Shown: positions 24,201-31,365 of the stretch, piece after piece
How the letters are laid out: each line of letters opens with the position of its first letter
Position numbering within the stretch: position 1 is the stretch's first letter
Assembly (NCBI GenBank): GCA_964636385.1
Contig: CAZWSC010000047.1
Location: 38,594-102,593, forward strand
Direction: 5' to 3'
Origin: CAZWSC01 sp964636385
GTDB lineage: Bacteria; Eisenbacteria; RBG-16-71-46; CAIMUX01
DNA length: 64,000 nt
Program-made: the position numbers and the translations under genes
The notes under the pieces: generated by a model
Database searches by the model: none
Told to the model about the DNA's origin: nothing
What the model saw: only the letters and a program-made list of their open reading frames with translations

Positions 24201-24587
24201 TCAGGCGCCAATCCTGCGAGCCATCGAGTGGAATCTCTTCTCCCTGAGATGCTGCTCGCGGGCAATGCTCTGCTTCCCCGAGAGAATTGCGTTGGTGTGA
24301 ACCCATGCGGCAACGTAGATGAAGGTGGGGATGAGCCTGGCGAAGTCGGACTCCGCCCTCCAGGCAATCGCAAGTGCAACACCCATGGCGATCATGAAAA
24401 GCCAGCCGGTTCCCCGGTGCCCCAGGTCGTCGTAGTTCATCTTCATCAGCCAGCCGAAGATGACGATTCCGATGGCCGCGCGAATGTTCAGCTTCCGGCG
24501 GCTGATGCCGACCTCCCAGTTGACGTGATCCTCGATCTCCTTCGATTCGCGCGCCGATCCGCCTGTGTACCTGCCGTTATGTGACAC
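24201..24587 (-). CDS. Small predicted membrane protein
   Basis: A 128-residue protein of unknown family with two or three hydrophobic segments in the middle (about 40-95: AAIGIVIFGWLMKM, WLFMIAMGVALAIAW, LIPTFIYVAAWVHTNAIL) and basic ends. The GTG at 24587 is preferred because GGAGAGGAG is 8 nt before it; an in-frame ATG at 24632 would add 15 residues and has no site. No enzyme motif is seen. It stands alone between purD and the divergent ankyrin gene, with about 250 nt of featureless sequence (23952-24200) on its 3' side. Confidence 0.65.
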   Translation of the reverse strand: MSHNGRYTGGSARESKEIEDHVNWEVGISRRKLNIRAAIGIVIFGWLMKMNYDDLGHRGTGWLFMIAMGVALAIAWRAESDFARLIPTFIYVAAWVHTNAILSGKQSIAREQHLREKRFHSMARRIGA

Positions 24588-24766
24588 TGTACTGTCTCCT
24601 CTCCGTAACCCTGCCATAGCTCCCGTTTGCACGATCCCAGGTGTCGTCCTTTATACAGGCGCATCAGTTATCGGTCGGACGAGCCTGCCGGATTACCTGA
24701 ATCTCGCTCAACCCGCCCCCGGAAGAAGCCCCGCAGATCTGCTGTGGCCCGGGCGCTTCACCGATA

Positions 24767-26464
24767 ATGTCAGGAGGTATGGACAGTTCCACGAACAAGA
24801 GGCTAATAGCCCTCGCGGAGAAAGGTCCGACGGAGAGATTCCGCACAGCTCTTGCCGCTCTTCCCCGTCCACCTGACAGCCGTCTCCTGTTCGCCGCCCT
24901 GCGTACTGCGCTCGTCTGGAATCAGCCGGAGAAGGTGCAGCTGCTTCTGGATGCCGGCGCCGATCCCCTGATGACAAATGGGGAAGGGGATCAGGTGCTG
25001 ATGCATGCTGCAATCAGCGGCAGTGGCAGCCTCGTGGCATGGATGCTCTCGCTGGGTTGCGATGTGAACAGTCAGAGTGTCCACAACCGGACCGCCCTCC
25101 ACGCCGCGGCTGATGCCGGGAACATCGAAGGGGTTCGCGTCCTGCTCGATGCAGGCGCTGATCCGGACTCCCGTGATGCCCGGAACGTTTCCCCGCTGAT
25201 GGCGGCGCTTGCGGCCGGACGAGAGGAGTGCGCGCTGGAACTGATCCATCGGGGAGCCGACGTACGCTCATCCCAGCCACCGCAACGCGAGACGCCCCTG
25301 ATGGCAGCTGCCGGGAGCGGGGCGGCAGAGGCGGTGCGACTACTCCTGGAGATGGGCGCTGATCCGGACAGCCGGGACTTCCAGGGATGCACCGCCCTGA
25401 TGTACGCAGCCCGTTCGGGCACCGCTGAGGCGGTACGGCTCCTTCTGGAGGCTGGAGCTGATCGGGATGCCTTGGACGACGTGGGGATGAGCGCGCTTCT
25501 TTGGGTGTCCTCCCTCCGTCCGGAGATCTCCGCCCTTCTCGATCACAGGGCCGGTCTCTCTCCGGATGCTGCGCGTGAAGTCCTGCTGAAGGCGTCCCTC
25601 GAGGGGAACATCCCCATGATGCGCTCCCTTCTCGATCAGGGGGTCGAGATCCAGCCGTCAAGGGAAGGCGGCGAGTCAGCCCTTGCACAGGCGGTGTTCA
25701 GCCCATCCCTTGATGCCCTCGCCCTCCTCCTCGATCACCCGGGGTGCATGATCGACTACCGGCATGGAAACATGCTGCAAACACCGCTGATCGTCGCGGC
25801 CCGCACAGGCGAGGCCTGCAAGGTACGCATGCTTTGCGAGCGCGGGGCCGACCTCACCATTACTGACGCCGGGGGCGGGAGCGCAGTGAATCACGCCGCC
25901 ATCCGGGCCGACGTGGAGATCCTTGCCCTGCTTCGGCAATGCGGTGCGGCGGTAGACCATCGCGATACGATGGGCCGCACGCCCCTTCACAACGCCATCC
26001 ACGCCACGAGTTCGAGTGCGCCCGTCAAGTCCCGGAGGGAAACGGTGCGGTGGCTCCTCCAGGCCGGACTGGATCCGGACACTGCGGACAACGCCGGGAT
26101 GACCCCCCTGATGTATGCCGCTGAGGAGGCGTCTGCCGACACAGTCTCGTTGTTGCTGGCTGCCGGTGCGCGCACCGATACCAGGGATGACCAGGGGCGT
26201 TCCGCGCTCATGCATGCCCTCTGGCACGGAACCGACTACGGCCTGAACGAACGGTACGTACGCCCCCGGACCGAGAATGAGGACCCGGCCGTGCCGGTCA
26301 TCCGGCTGCTTCTCGGGGCCGGAGTCGATCCTGAAGGCGGGGAGGCCCTGGCCTGTGCGCGTCACTGGCGGTGGTCCGGGACTGTCGGGCTCCTCAGGGC
26401 TGCAGCCAGGCGACCGGGGTCGCCGCGGTCTGAGTCCGGGCGGCGCACGAAAGAGAATGCATGA
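24767..26464 (+). CDS. Ankyrin-repeat protein
   Basis: A 565-residue protein built almost entirely of ankyrin repeats, about a dozen. Clear copies include TALHAAADAGNIEGVRVLLD, TALMYAARSGTAEAVRLLLE and GMTPLMYAAEEASADTVSLL, each followed by AGADPDSRD-like turns. There is no signal peptide, membrane helix or enzymatic domain, so it is probably a cytosolic protein-binding scaffold. Start: ATG at 24767 is used; the next ATG (24779) has AGGAGG only 1 nt before it, too close, and it may serve neither well. Its stop overlaps the next gene by 4 nt (ATGA), tying it to a membrane protein and a response regulator. Repeats near 230-300 are degenerate. Confidence 0.88.
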   Translation: MSGGMDSSTNKRLIALAEKGPTERFRTALAALPRPPDSRLLFAALRTALVWNQPEKVQLLLDAGADPLMTNGEGDQVLMHAAISGSGSLVAWMLSLGCDVNSQSVHNRTALHAAADAGNIEGVRVLLDAGADPDSRDARNVSPLMAALAAGREECALELIHRGADVRSSQPPQRETPLMAAAGSGAAEAVRLLLEMGADPDSRDFQGCTALMYAARSGTAEAVRLLLEAGADRDALDDVGMSALLWVSSLRPEISALLDHRAGLSPDAAREVLLKASLEGNIPMMRSLLDQGVEIQPSREGGESALAQAVFSPSLDALALLLDHPGCMIDYRHGNMLQTPLIVAARTGEACKVRMLCERGADLTITDAGGGSAVNHAAIRADVEILALLRQCGAAVDHRDTMGRTPLHNAIHATSSSAPVKSRRETVRWLLQAGLDPDTADNAGMTPLMYAAEEASADTVSLLLAAGARTDTRDDQGRSALMHALWHGTDYGLNERYVRPRTENEDPAVPVIRLLLGAGVDPEGGEALACARHWRWSGTVGLLRAAARRPGSPRSESGRRTKENA

Positions 26465-27213
26465 TGGGGACCTTCACGGAGTACTACCTTGATGGTCTTC
26501 TCCTGGGTATGGCAGTGACCACTGGTCTCGGGCTGGTGTTTCTCTTCCTCTGCCTCAAGGGAGGGAAGCGGAAGACCGGCGGAACCGACTCCAGCCCGAA
26601 GCGATCCGGATCTGCCCCTGTGCCCTCCCCACCGCCCACGATACGCAGGACTGCCATGGAAGTGCTTATCTACTGCCTTCTCGCCGGTCTGGTCTTCCTG
26701 GTTCTGTGGCTGTGGATCACCCCGACACTGCCATTCGACGGAACAGTCGTCAGGAAGGAGACTCGGACGAGTCATCGAACCTACACCATAACAACCTATT
26801 ACATCTCAGTCGTTGGAGACTCATGGAGTCCGCAGAACCGCCACACGGTGGACAGAAGCACATACGACGCCGTCAGGACGGGCGACAGGATCCGGCACAC
26901 CACTCAGTCCCCCTGCTATACCATCAACGGAGTCACCCACAGGGCGGCGGAGCCGGCCGGCAACATTGCGTTCTGGGGCGGCTCACTGCTGGTGATCCTG
27001 CTCGCACTGATCACGGGAACGATTGTCTGCCACCTGCGGAGGAGAATCCGCGGATCCGGGTACGAAGGAGTTCGAACTCCTTATCCTGATTGCCGCATCA
27101 TCGGGAGATGGAACCCGGTTGGCAGAACCAGTGACGGCGGGATCAGAAAACGCTTGGGGTCGGCGCCGGCTTCGGGCACCATGGGACACCGTGATGAAGA
27201 CTCTGATTGTTGA
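26461..27213 (+). CDS. Predicted membrane protein, DUF3592-like
   Basis: A 250-residue protein with three predicted transmembrane segments: about 9-32, 68-88 and 165-187. Between the last two lies an extracytoplasmic domain reading FDGTVVRKETRTSHRTYTIT and later STYDAVRTGDRIRHTTQSP, which resembles DUF3592. No catalytic motif is seen. After the third helix the sequence is Arg/Gly-rich and less protein-like, and its last 20 nt overlap the response-regulator gene; the natural protein may end earlier or the tail may be poorly constrained. An 18-bp perfect palindrome (27065-27082) lies in this tail. Being co-translated with the ankyrin protein suggests they act together at the membrane. Confidence 0.65.
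   Translation: MMGTFTEYYLDGLLLGMAVTTGLGLVFLFLCLKGGKRKTGGTDSSPKRSGSAPVPSPPPTIRRTAMEVLIYCLLAGLVFLVLWLWITPTLPFDGTVVRKETRTSHRTYTITTYYISVVGDSWSPQNRHTVDRSTYDAVRTGDRIRHTTQSPCYTINGVTHRAAEPAGNIAFWGGSLLVILLALITGTIVCHLRRRIRGSGYEGVRTPYPDCRIIGRWNPVGRTSDGGIRKRLGSAPASGTMGHRDEDSDC
27065..27082. repeat. Perfect 18-bp palindrome AAGGAGTTCGAACTCCTT
   Basis: This self-complementary sequence lies inside the end of the membrane-protein gene, 112 nt before the response-regulator start. It could be a binding site for a dimeric regulator or, in RNA, a hairpin with a very tight turn. It is not a tRNA T-arm: the loop is 6 nt and no acceptor stem pairs. Confidence 0.6.
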
Positions 27214-27628
27214 AGACGACCGCGCCAGCCAGTTTCTGATGCGAAGGATCCTCGAGCCGTACGGCCCGGTGCATCTGGCCGAGGACGGCAGACAGGCCAT
27301 CGAAGCCGTGCGTGTCGCCCTGAAGACCGGTCAGCCGTTCGACCTCATCTGTCTGGACATCATGATGCCGAAGATGGACGGCCACGCTGCGCTGACCGGG
27401 ATCCGCACGGCGGAAGAGGCGATGGGGACAGCCCGTGGCGATGGGGTGAAGGTGATCATGACGACCGCCCTGTCCGATGCGGAAAACGTCATCAGGGCGG
27501 GACGGCAGCAGTGTTCCTCCTATCTCGTCAAGCCCGTCAGCAGGGAGAGACTCATCCAGGAGTTGCGCAAGCTGGGGCTGATCCAGCCGGACGCCCAGCG
27601 GGACAAGGCCGGGGAAACAGGCGGCTAG
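27194..27628 (+). CDS. Single-domain CheY-like response regulator
   Basis: A 144-residue receiver domain with no output domain. The acidic pocket is VEDD, the phospho-acceptor is Asp55 in CLDIMMPKMDG, the switch Thr is in VIMTTALSD, and the conserved Lys is in YLVKPVS. It would be phosphorylated by a histidine kinase, none of which is encoded in the window, and act by binding a partner. The ATG at 27194 (GTG at 27191 is also possible) lies within the upstream coding region, a 20-nt overlap. Its stop shares a CTAG tetranucleotide with the stop of the convergent LarA-like gene. A functional link to the ankyrin protein is inferred from coupling only. Confidence 0.92.
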   Translation: MKTLIVEDDRASQFLMRRILEPYGPVHLAEDGRQAIEAVRVALKTGQPFDLICLDIMMPKMDGHAALTGIRTAEEAMGTARGDGVKVIMTTALSDAENVIRAGRQQCSSYLVKPVSRERLIQELRKLGLIQPDAQRDKAGETGG

Positions 27629-29010
27629 CCTGCCACATCCGCCGGCAGGAACCTCTCCGCCCGCGGAAGCCATCCCCATGACTCCCCCACGCCGGACCGC
27701 AGCCAGGCCCGCGCGTCGCCTTCGGACATGACCGGATGCATACCCAGCGCCCGCACTACCACAGGGTCGAGCGACGACCATAGCGCCGTTTCGCTGCACT
27801 CCACCACCTTGCGGAGTGCCACCAGTGTCTGCAGGTGGAGGGCGGCGACCGGGTTCCCTGCAAGCCCCTCCAGCGGACGGAAGGATTCACCCTGTGCAAC
27901 GTACCGCTCCAGCGTCGCGGATCCCATGCCCCCTGCGCACCCCGCAACCAGGAGGATGCGCGCCCGTCGCGACACGAAGCGGGCTGCGTGTTGCAGCGAC
28001 TTGTGCGCCTGCAGGAAGGTGCGGTCCCTCGGGCTTCCGCCCGCGTCGACCAGCAGGCGCCACGGTCTTTTGGTGGGGTTCAGACGGTGCGATGATTCGT
28101 GCGCCTCGACAGCCTCATCCAGCGCGGCCGGATACGCCCCCTGCACAACCCGCACGGGGAAACGGCACGGCGAGGCGGGATCCGGATCTTCCGGAGGAGA
28201 GTCTACAGCCGTCAGAACCCAGTCGGGAGGTTCGAGCGCCGCAGCGTTCTCGAGATCCTCGTGAACCGGGTTCCCGTGCAGGCTCCCCGGCGCACAGGCG
28301 GGATTCCACTCGATCCCGTCCATCCCGGGCGCATCAGGGCGCTCCAGGCGCGAAGCCGAAATCCTGAGGGCACGTCTGTGGTTCATCGCCACCCCATCCG
28401 GTGTGGCAAGCCCGGGGAAGACCAGCTTTCGCCCGCCTCCGAATCCAGCGAAGTAGTGGTAGGAGATCTCCCCCAGCAGAACCCTCCAGTCCGCCCTGAG
28501 ATAGGCAGGATGGAGACGTACGGGAGTTCCCGCATCCGTAGCCCCGACTCCTTCGTGCGAGCGGTACCGGTCATCCCCGTTCTGCACGACTGTCCATGCG
28601 TCAAGGTCCCGCCCGGGATCCTCCGACCAGGGAAGAAGGTGCTTCAGGAGGTCCTCACGGCCGGCCACGGTGTGCAGTCCGGTCGCAACGAGAAGGGTCT
28701 TGTGCACACCTTCGAAGCCCTTCAACGCTGCAAGAAGCCCGGGCAGGAGATGCCGCCAGGCGCCCACCCTGGTCACATCCGGAACCACGAGGGCCATGCG
28801 GTTGCACGCGGGGGGGACAGCGCCTGCAGCCGTCTCGCTCCAGCCGGGCGGGTCGATCCGCGGCGGCCCGGGCGGAAACTGTGTTCCGATCGCCTCCCAG
28901 ACTCTCTCGGCGAGAGCCCACGCAGGAGGGGCCACAACAGGAGGTGAGCCTGCAATGCGCATCGCATCGATGCGGAGGGCCCGCCTGTCATGGAGGATCA
29001 GGATGGACAT
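27625..29010 (-). CDS. LarA-family (DUF2088) nickel-pincer racemase-like protein
   Basis: A 461-residue relative of lactate racemase LarA, whose nickel pincer nucleotide is fixed to a lysine. Visible motifs are VVPDVTRVGAW, VATGLHTVAG (catalytic-histidine region), and SYHYFAGFGGGRKLVFPGLA, which holds the second histidine and the cofactor lysine, then NPVHEDLENA. Known relatives race lactate, malate, sugar acids or other 2-hydroxyacids, so the substrate is not predictable. None of larB, larC or larE, the cofactor makers, is in the window. The start could be ATG at 29010 or the adjacent GTG at 29013; neither has a strong ribosome site. It ends the long minus-strand run. Confidence 0.82.
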   Translation of the reverse strand: MSILILHDRRALRIDAMRIAGSPPVVAPPAWALAERVWEAIGTQFPPGPPRIDPPGWSETAAGAVPPACNRMALVVPDVTRVGAWRHLLPGLLAALKGFEGVHKTLLVATGLHTVAGREDLLKHLLPWSEDPGRDLDAWTVVQNGDDRYRSHEGVGATDAGTPVRLHPAYLRADWRVLLGEISYHYFAGFGGGRKLVFPGLATPDGVAMNHRRALRISASRLERPDAPGMDGIEWNPACAPGSLHGNPVHEDLENAAALEPPDWVLTAVDSPPEDPDPASPCRFPVRVVQGAYPAALDEAVEAHESSHRLNPTKRPWRLLVDAGGSPRDRTFLQAHKSLQHAARFVSRRARILLVAGCAGGMGSATLERYVAQGESFRPLEGLAGNPVAALHLQTLVALRKVVECSETALWSSLDPVVVRALGMHPVMSEGDARAWLRSGVGESWGWLPRAERFLPADVAG

Positions 29011-29061
29011 CACGACCCCACAAATGAATGCAATCGCCGCCGGGGCATGCGGGAACCCGGG

Positions 29062-31359
29062 CTACCCGCGCCCGAACCGCTGCAGGAACCTCGCCATGAT
29101 CTTCTTGCGCCCCACCTGCTCGAATACCACGGACAGCTTGAGGCTTGAGCCTTCGCCTTCCTGCGACTCCACCCGTCCGACCCCGAATATCCGGTGCGCT
29201 ACCATCTCCCCCGCACGGGGCGCATTCGCAGCCGTGGCAGCGCAGACGCGACCGGCATCCCCCCCCCGTGCGCCGGCCGCAGGATTATCGCCAGCACCGG
29301 TCGCGGACTCATCGCCTTCGCTGGTGTCCGGTGCGTCATCAACCTCATCGAAGTCATCCGCATCCGCGGCGCCCCACGGCCGCCGCCCGGCCGCAGGCCG
29401 CCGGGCCTGGCCCGCGGCAGGAATCAGCATCCCGCCCGGGATCTCGTCCAGGAAGCGCGACAGACCGAACCCGCCGCCCCTGTAGGCCCGCCGGCGGTCG
29501 AAGGCCGCGCTGAGGGTCAGGGTCTGCTGTGCCCTGGTTACGGCGACGTAGAAGAGCCGGCGCTCCTCCTCCAGTTCGGCATGGTCATCGAATGACGATG
29601 CGTGGGGGAACAGGCCCTCCTCCAGGCCGGCTATGAAGACGTGCGGGAACTCGAGCCCCTTGGCGTTGTGCACGGTCATCATGACAACGCGCTCCTCCTC
29701 CAGACTTGCGTTGTCCAGCTCGGTGTAGAGGGCGACCTGATCGAGATAGGCCTGAACCGTGGGATCCGAGGCCTGGTTGCGGAACCTCAGGGCCCCGGCA
29801 ATCAGCTCGTGAACGTTGGCCTGCCTGTCCTCCCAGTCGCTGTCAGCCTCCTTCAGCCAGTCCATGTAGCCGGTCTCTTCAACCGCGATCTGAAGCAGCG
29901 CATCCGGCCCGTCCGCAATCTGCTCCCGAAGCTGCCCTATCAGCGAGGCGAACTCCTTCAGCCTCTTCGCGGCCTTCCCGCGTACACGACCCTCCGCGGC
30001 CGCCGATGCGCACGCCTGCACCGCATCTCCGCCGTGCGCGGAGGCGAGCTGAACGATCCGTTCCACACTCACCTGCCCGATACCGCGGCGCGGCGCCGAC
30101 AGCGCGCGCGCAAGGCTCGGCAGATCCCGCGGGTTCATCGCCAGCCGCAGGTATGCGATCAGATCCTTGACCTCACGGCGCTGATAGAAGGCGATCCCGC
30201 CAAGAACCACGTACGGCAGCCCGAACGTGAGGCAAGCCTCCTCGATCGGGCGTGACTGCGCGTGCACGCGGTACAGGATGGCCGTCTCGCCGGGGCGGAA
30301 CCTGCCATCCTTCCTCCCCTGCATGATCGCCGAGACCAGCCGCCCCGCCTCCTCATCCTCGTCGGGGGCGATGATCAGGACTGGCCGGTCACCGGACGGG
30401 TTCTCCGTCCAGAGCGACTTTTCGTGGCGGCCCTCGTTGTTCCTGATCACTGCATTCGCCAGCTCCAGAATCTGCCCGCTCGAGCGGTAGTTCTGCGTCA
30501 TCTTCAGGACTGTCGCGTCGGGAAAGTGCTTCTCGAACTCCAGTATGTTTGTGATGTCCGCACCCCGCCATCCGTAGATCGACTGGTCGTCATCGCCGAC
30601 AACCATGACGTTCCCGTGCACGCCTGCGAGCCGGCGCACCAGGCGGAACTGGATAGGGTTGGTGTCCTGGTACTCGTCCACCAGTATGTGCCGGAACTTC
30701 TGCGCATACGTGTCGCCGAGATCTTCGTGCGACTCGAGCAGCCTCACCGCAAGAAGCAGGAGGTCATCGAAGTCCGCACCTCCCTGGGCCCGCAGGGCCT
30801 CCTGATACGCGCGGTAGAGGGCGGCGACCTTCGCGCTCCGGGGATGCGGCCACTCCGCCTCCATCTGCTCGGGCTCCCACATGCGGTTCTTCGCGAACGA
30901 GATCAGGGAGGCCAGTTCGCGCAGCCGCGGCAGCTCCGGGTCCTGTCCCCCCTGCTCCTTCAGAAGGCGGCGAAGAAGCGATGCCTGGTCGTCGGTATCG
31001 AACACGGTGATCCCGTCCCGAAAGCCCAGCCGGTCTCCGTGACGCCTCAGAAGCCGCAGACAGATCGAGTGGAAGGTGCCGATCCAGAGGCCGGCGGCAT
31101 CGAAGCCGAGCATCGACTCCACGCGCGAACGCATCTCGCCGGCAGCCTTGTTGGTGAATGTGACCGCCAGGATGCGTTCCGGCGGGATCGAGCGGTCGAG
31201 GATCAGGTGCACTATGCGCCGCGTCAGCACCCGCGTCTTTCCGCTGCCGGCGCCCGCAAGGACAAGCAGGGCCCCGTCGCCGTGAAGAACCGCCTCACGC
31301 TGTACAGGGTTGAGATCGCCGGGCATGGTCCCGGCGCCGGAGTTCTGTGATCCGTTCAT
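29062..31359 (-). CDS. UvrD/PcrA/Rep-family DNA helicase
   Basis: A 765-residue superfamily-1 3'-5' helicase acting in repair and replication. The Q motif LNPVQREAV, Walker A VLAGAGSGKTRVLT, VDEYQDTNPIQ (motif II), GDDDQSIYGWRGA (III), QNYRSSGQIL (IV), MTVHNAKGLEFPHVFIAG (V) and VAVTRAQQTL (VI) are all in order. The C-terminal 130 residues after the core are acidic then VAHRIFGVGRVESQEGEG, the PcrA/UvrD tail that binds RNA polymerase. ATG at 31359 is 6 nt past the tamB stop with no strong ribosome site, so it depends on coupling. PcrA is the closest type by the tail motif. Confidence 0.93.
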   Translation of the reverse strand: MNGSQNSGAGTMPGDLNPVQREAVLHGDGALLVLAGAGSGKTRVLTRRIVHLILDRSIPPERILAVTFTNKAAGEMRSRVESMLGFDAAGLWIGTFHSICLRLLRRHGDRLGFRDGITVFDTDDQASLLRRLLKEQGGQDPELPRLRELASLISFAKNRMWEPEQMEAEWPHPRSAKVAALYRAYQEALRAQGGADFDDLLLLAVRLLESHEDLGDTYAQKFRHILVDEYQDTNPIQFRLVRRLAGVHGNVMVVGDDDQSIYGWRGADITNILEFEKHFPDATVLKMTQNYRSSGQILELANAVIRNNEGRHEKSLWTENPSGDRPVLIIAPDEDEEAGRLVSAIMQGRKDGRFRPGETAILYRVHAQSRPIEEACLTFGLPYVVLGGIAFYQRREVKDLIAYLRLAMNPRDLPSLARALSAPRRGIGQVSVERIVQLASAHGGDAVQACASAAAEGRVRGKAAKRLKEFASLIGQLREQIADGPDALLQIAVEETGYMDWLKEADSDWEDRQANVHELIAGALRFRNQASDPTVQAYLDQVALYTELDNASLEEERVVMMTVHNAKGLEFPHVFIAGLEEGLFPHASSFDDHAELEEERRLFYVAVTRAQQTLTLSAAFDRRRAYRGGGFGLSRFLDEIPGGMLIPAAGQARRPAAGRRPWGAADADDFDEVDDAPDTSEGDESATGAGDNPAAGARGGDAGRVCAATAANAPRAGEMVAHRIFGVGRVESQEGEGSSLKLSVVFEQVGRKKIMARFLQRFGRG

Positions 31360-31365
31360 CTGCCG

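Noticed and set aside
24600..24766. Promoter-like TATAAA on the minus strand near 24651
   Set aside because: The -10 is good but no -35 or extended element sits at a workable distance, so it was not listed.
27062..27086. tRNA T-arm look-alike (GGAGTTCGAACTCC)
   Set aside because: The loop is 6 nt rather than 7, no acceptor stem or anticodon arm can be paired around it, and it lies inside a coding frame.
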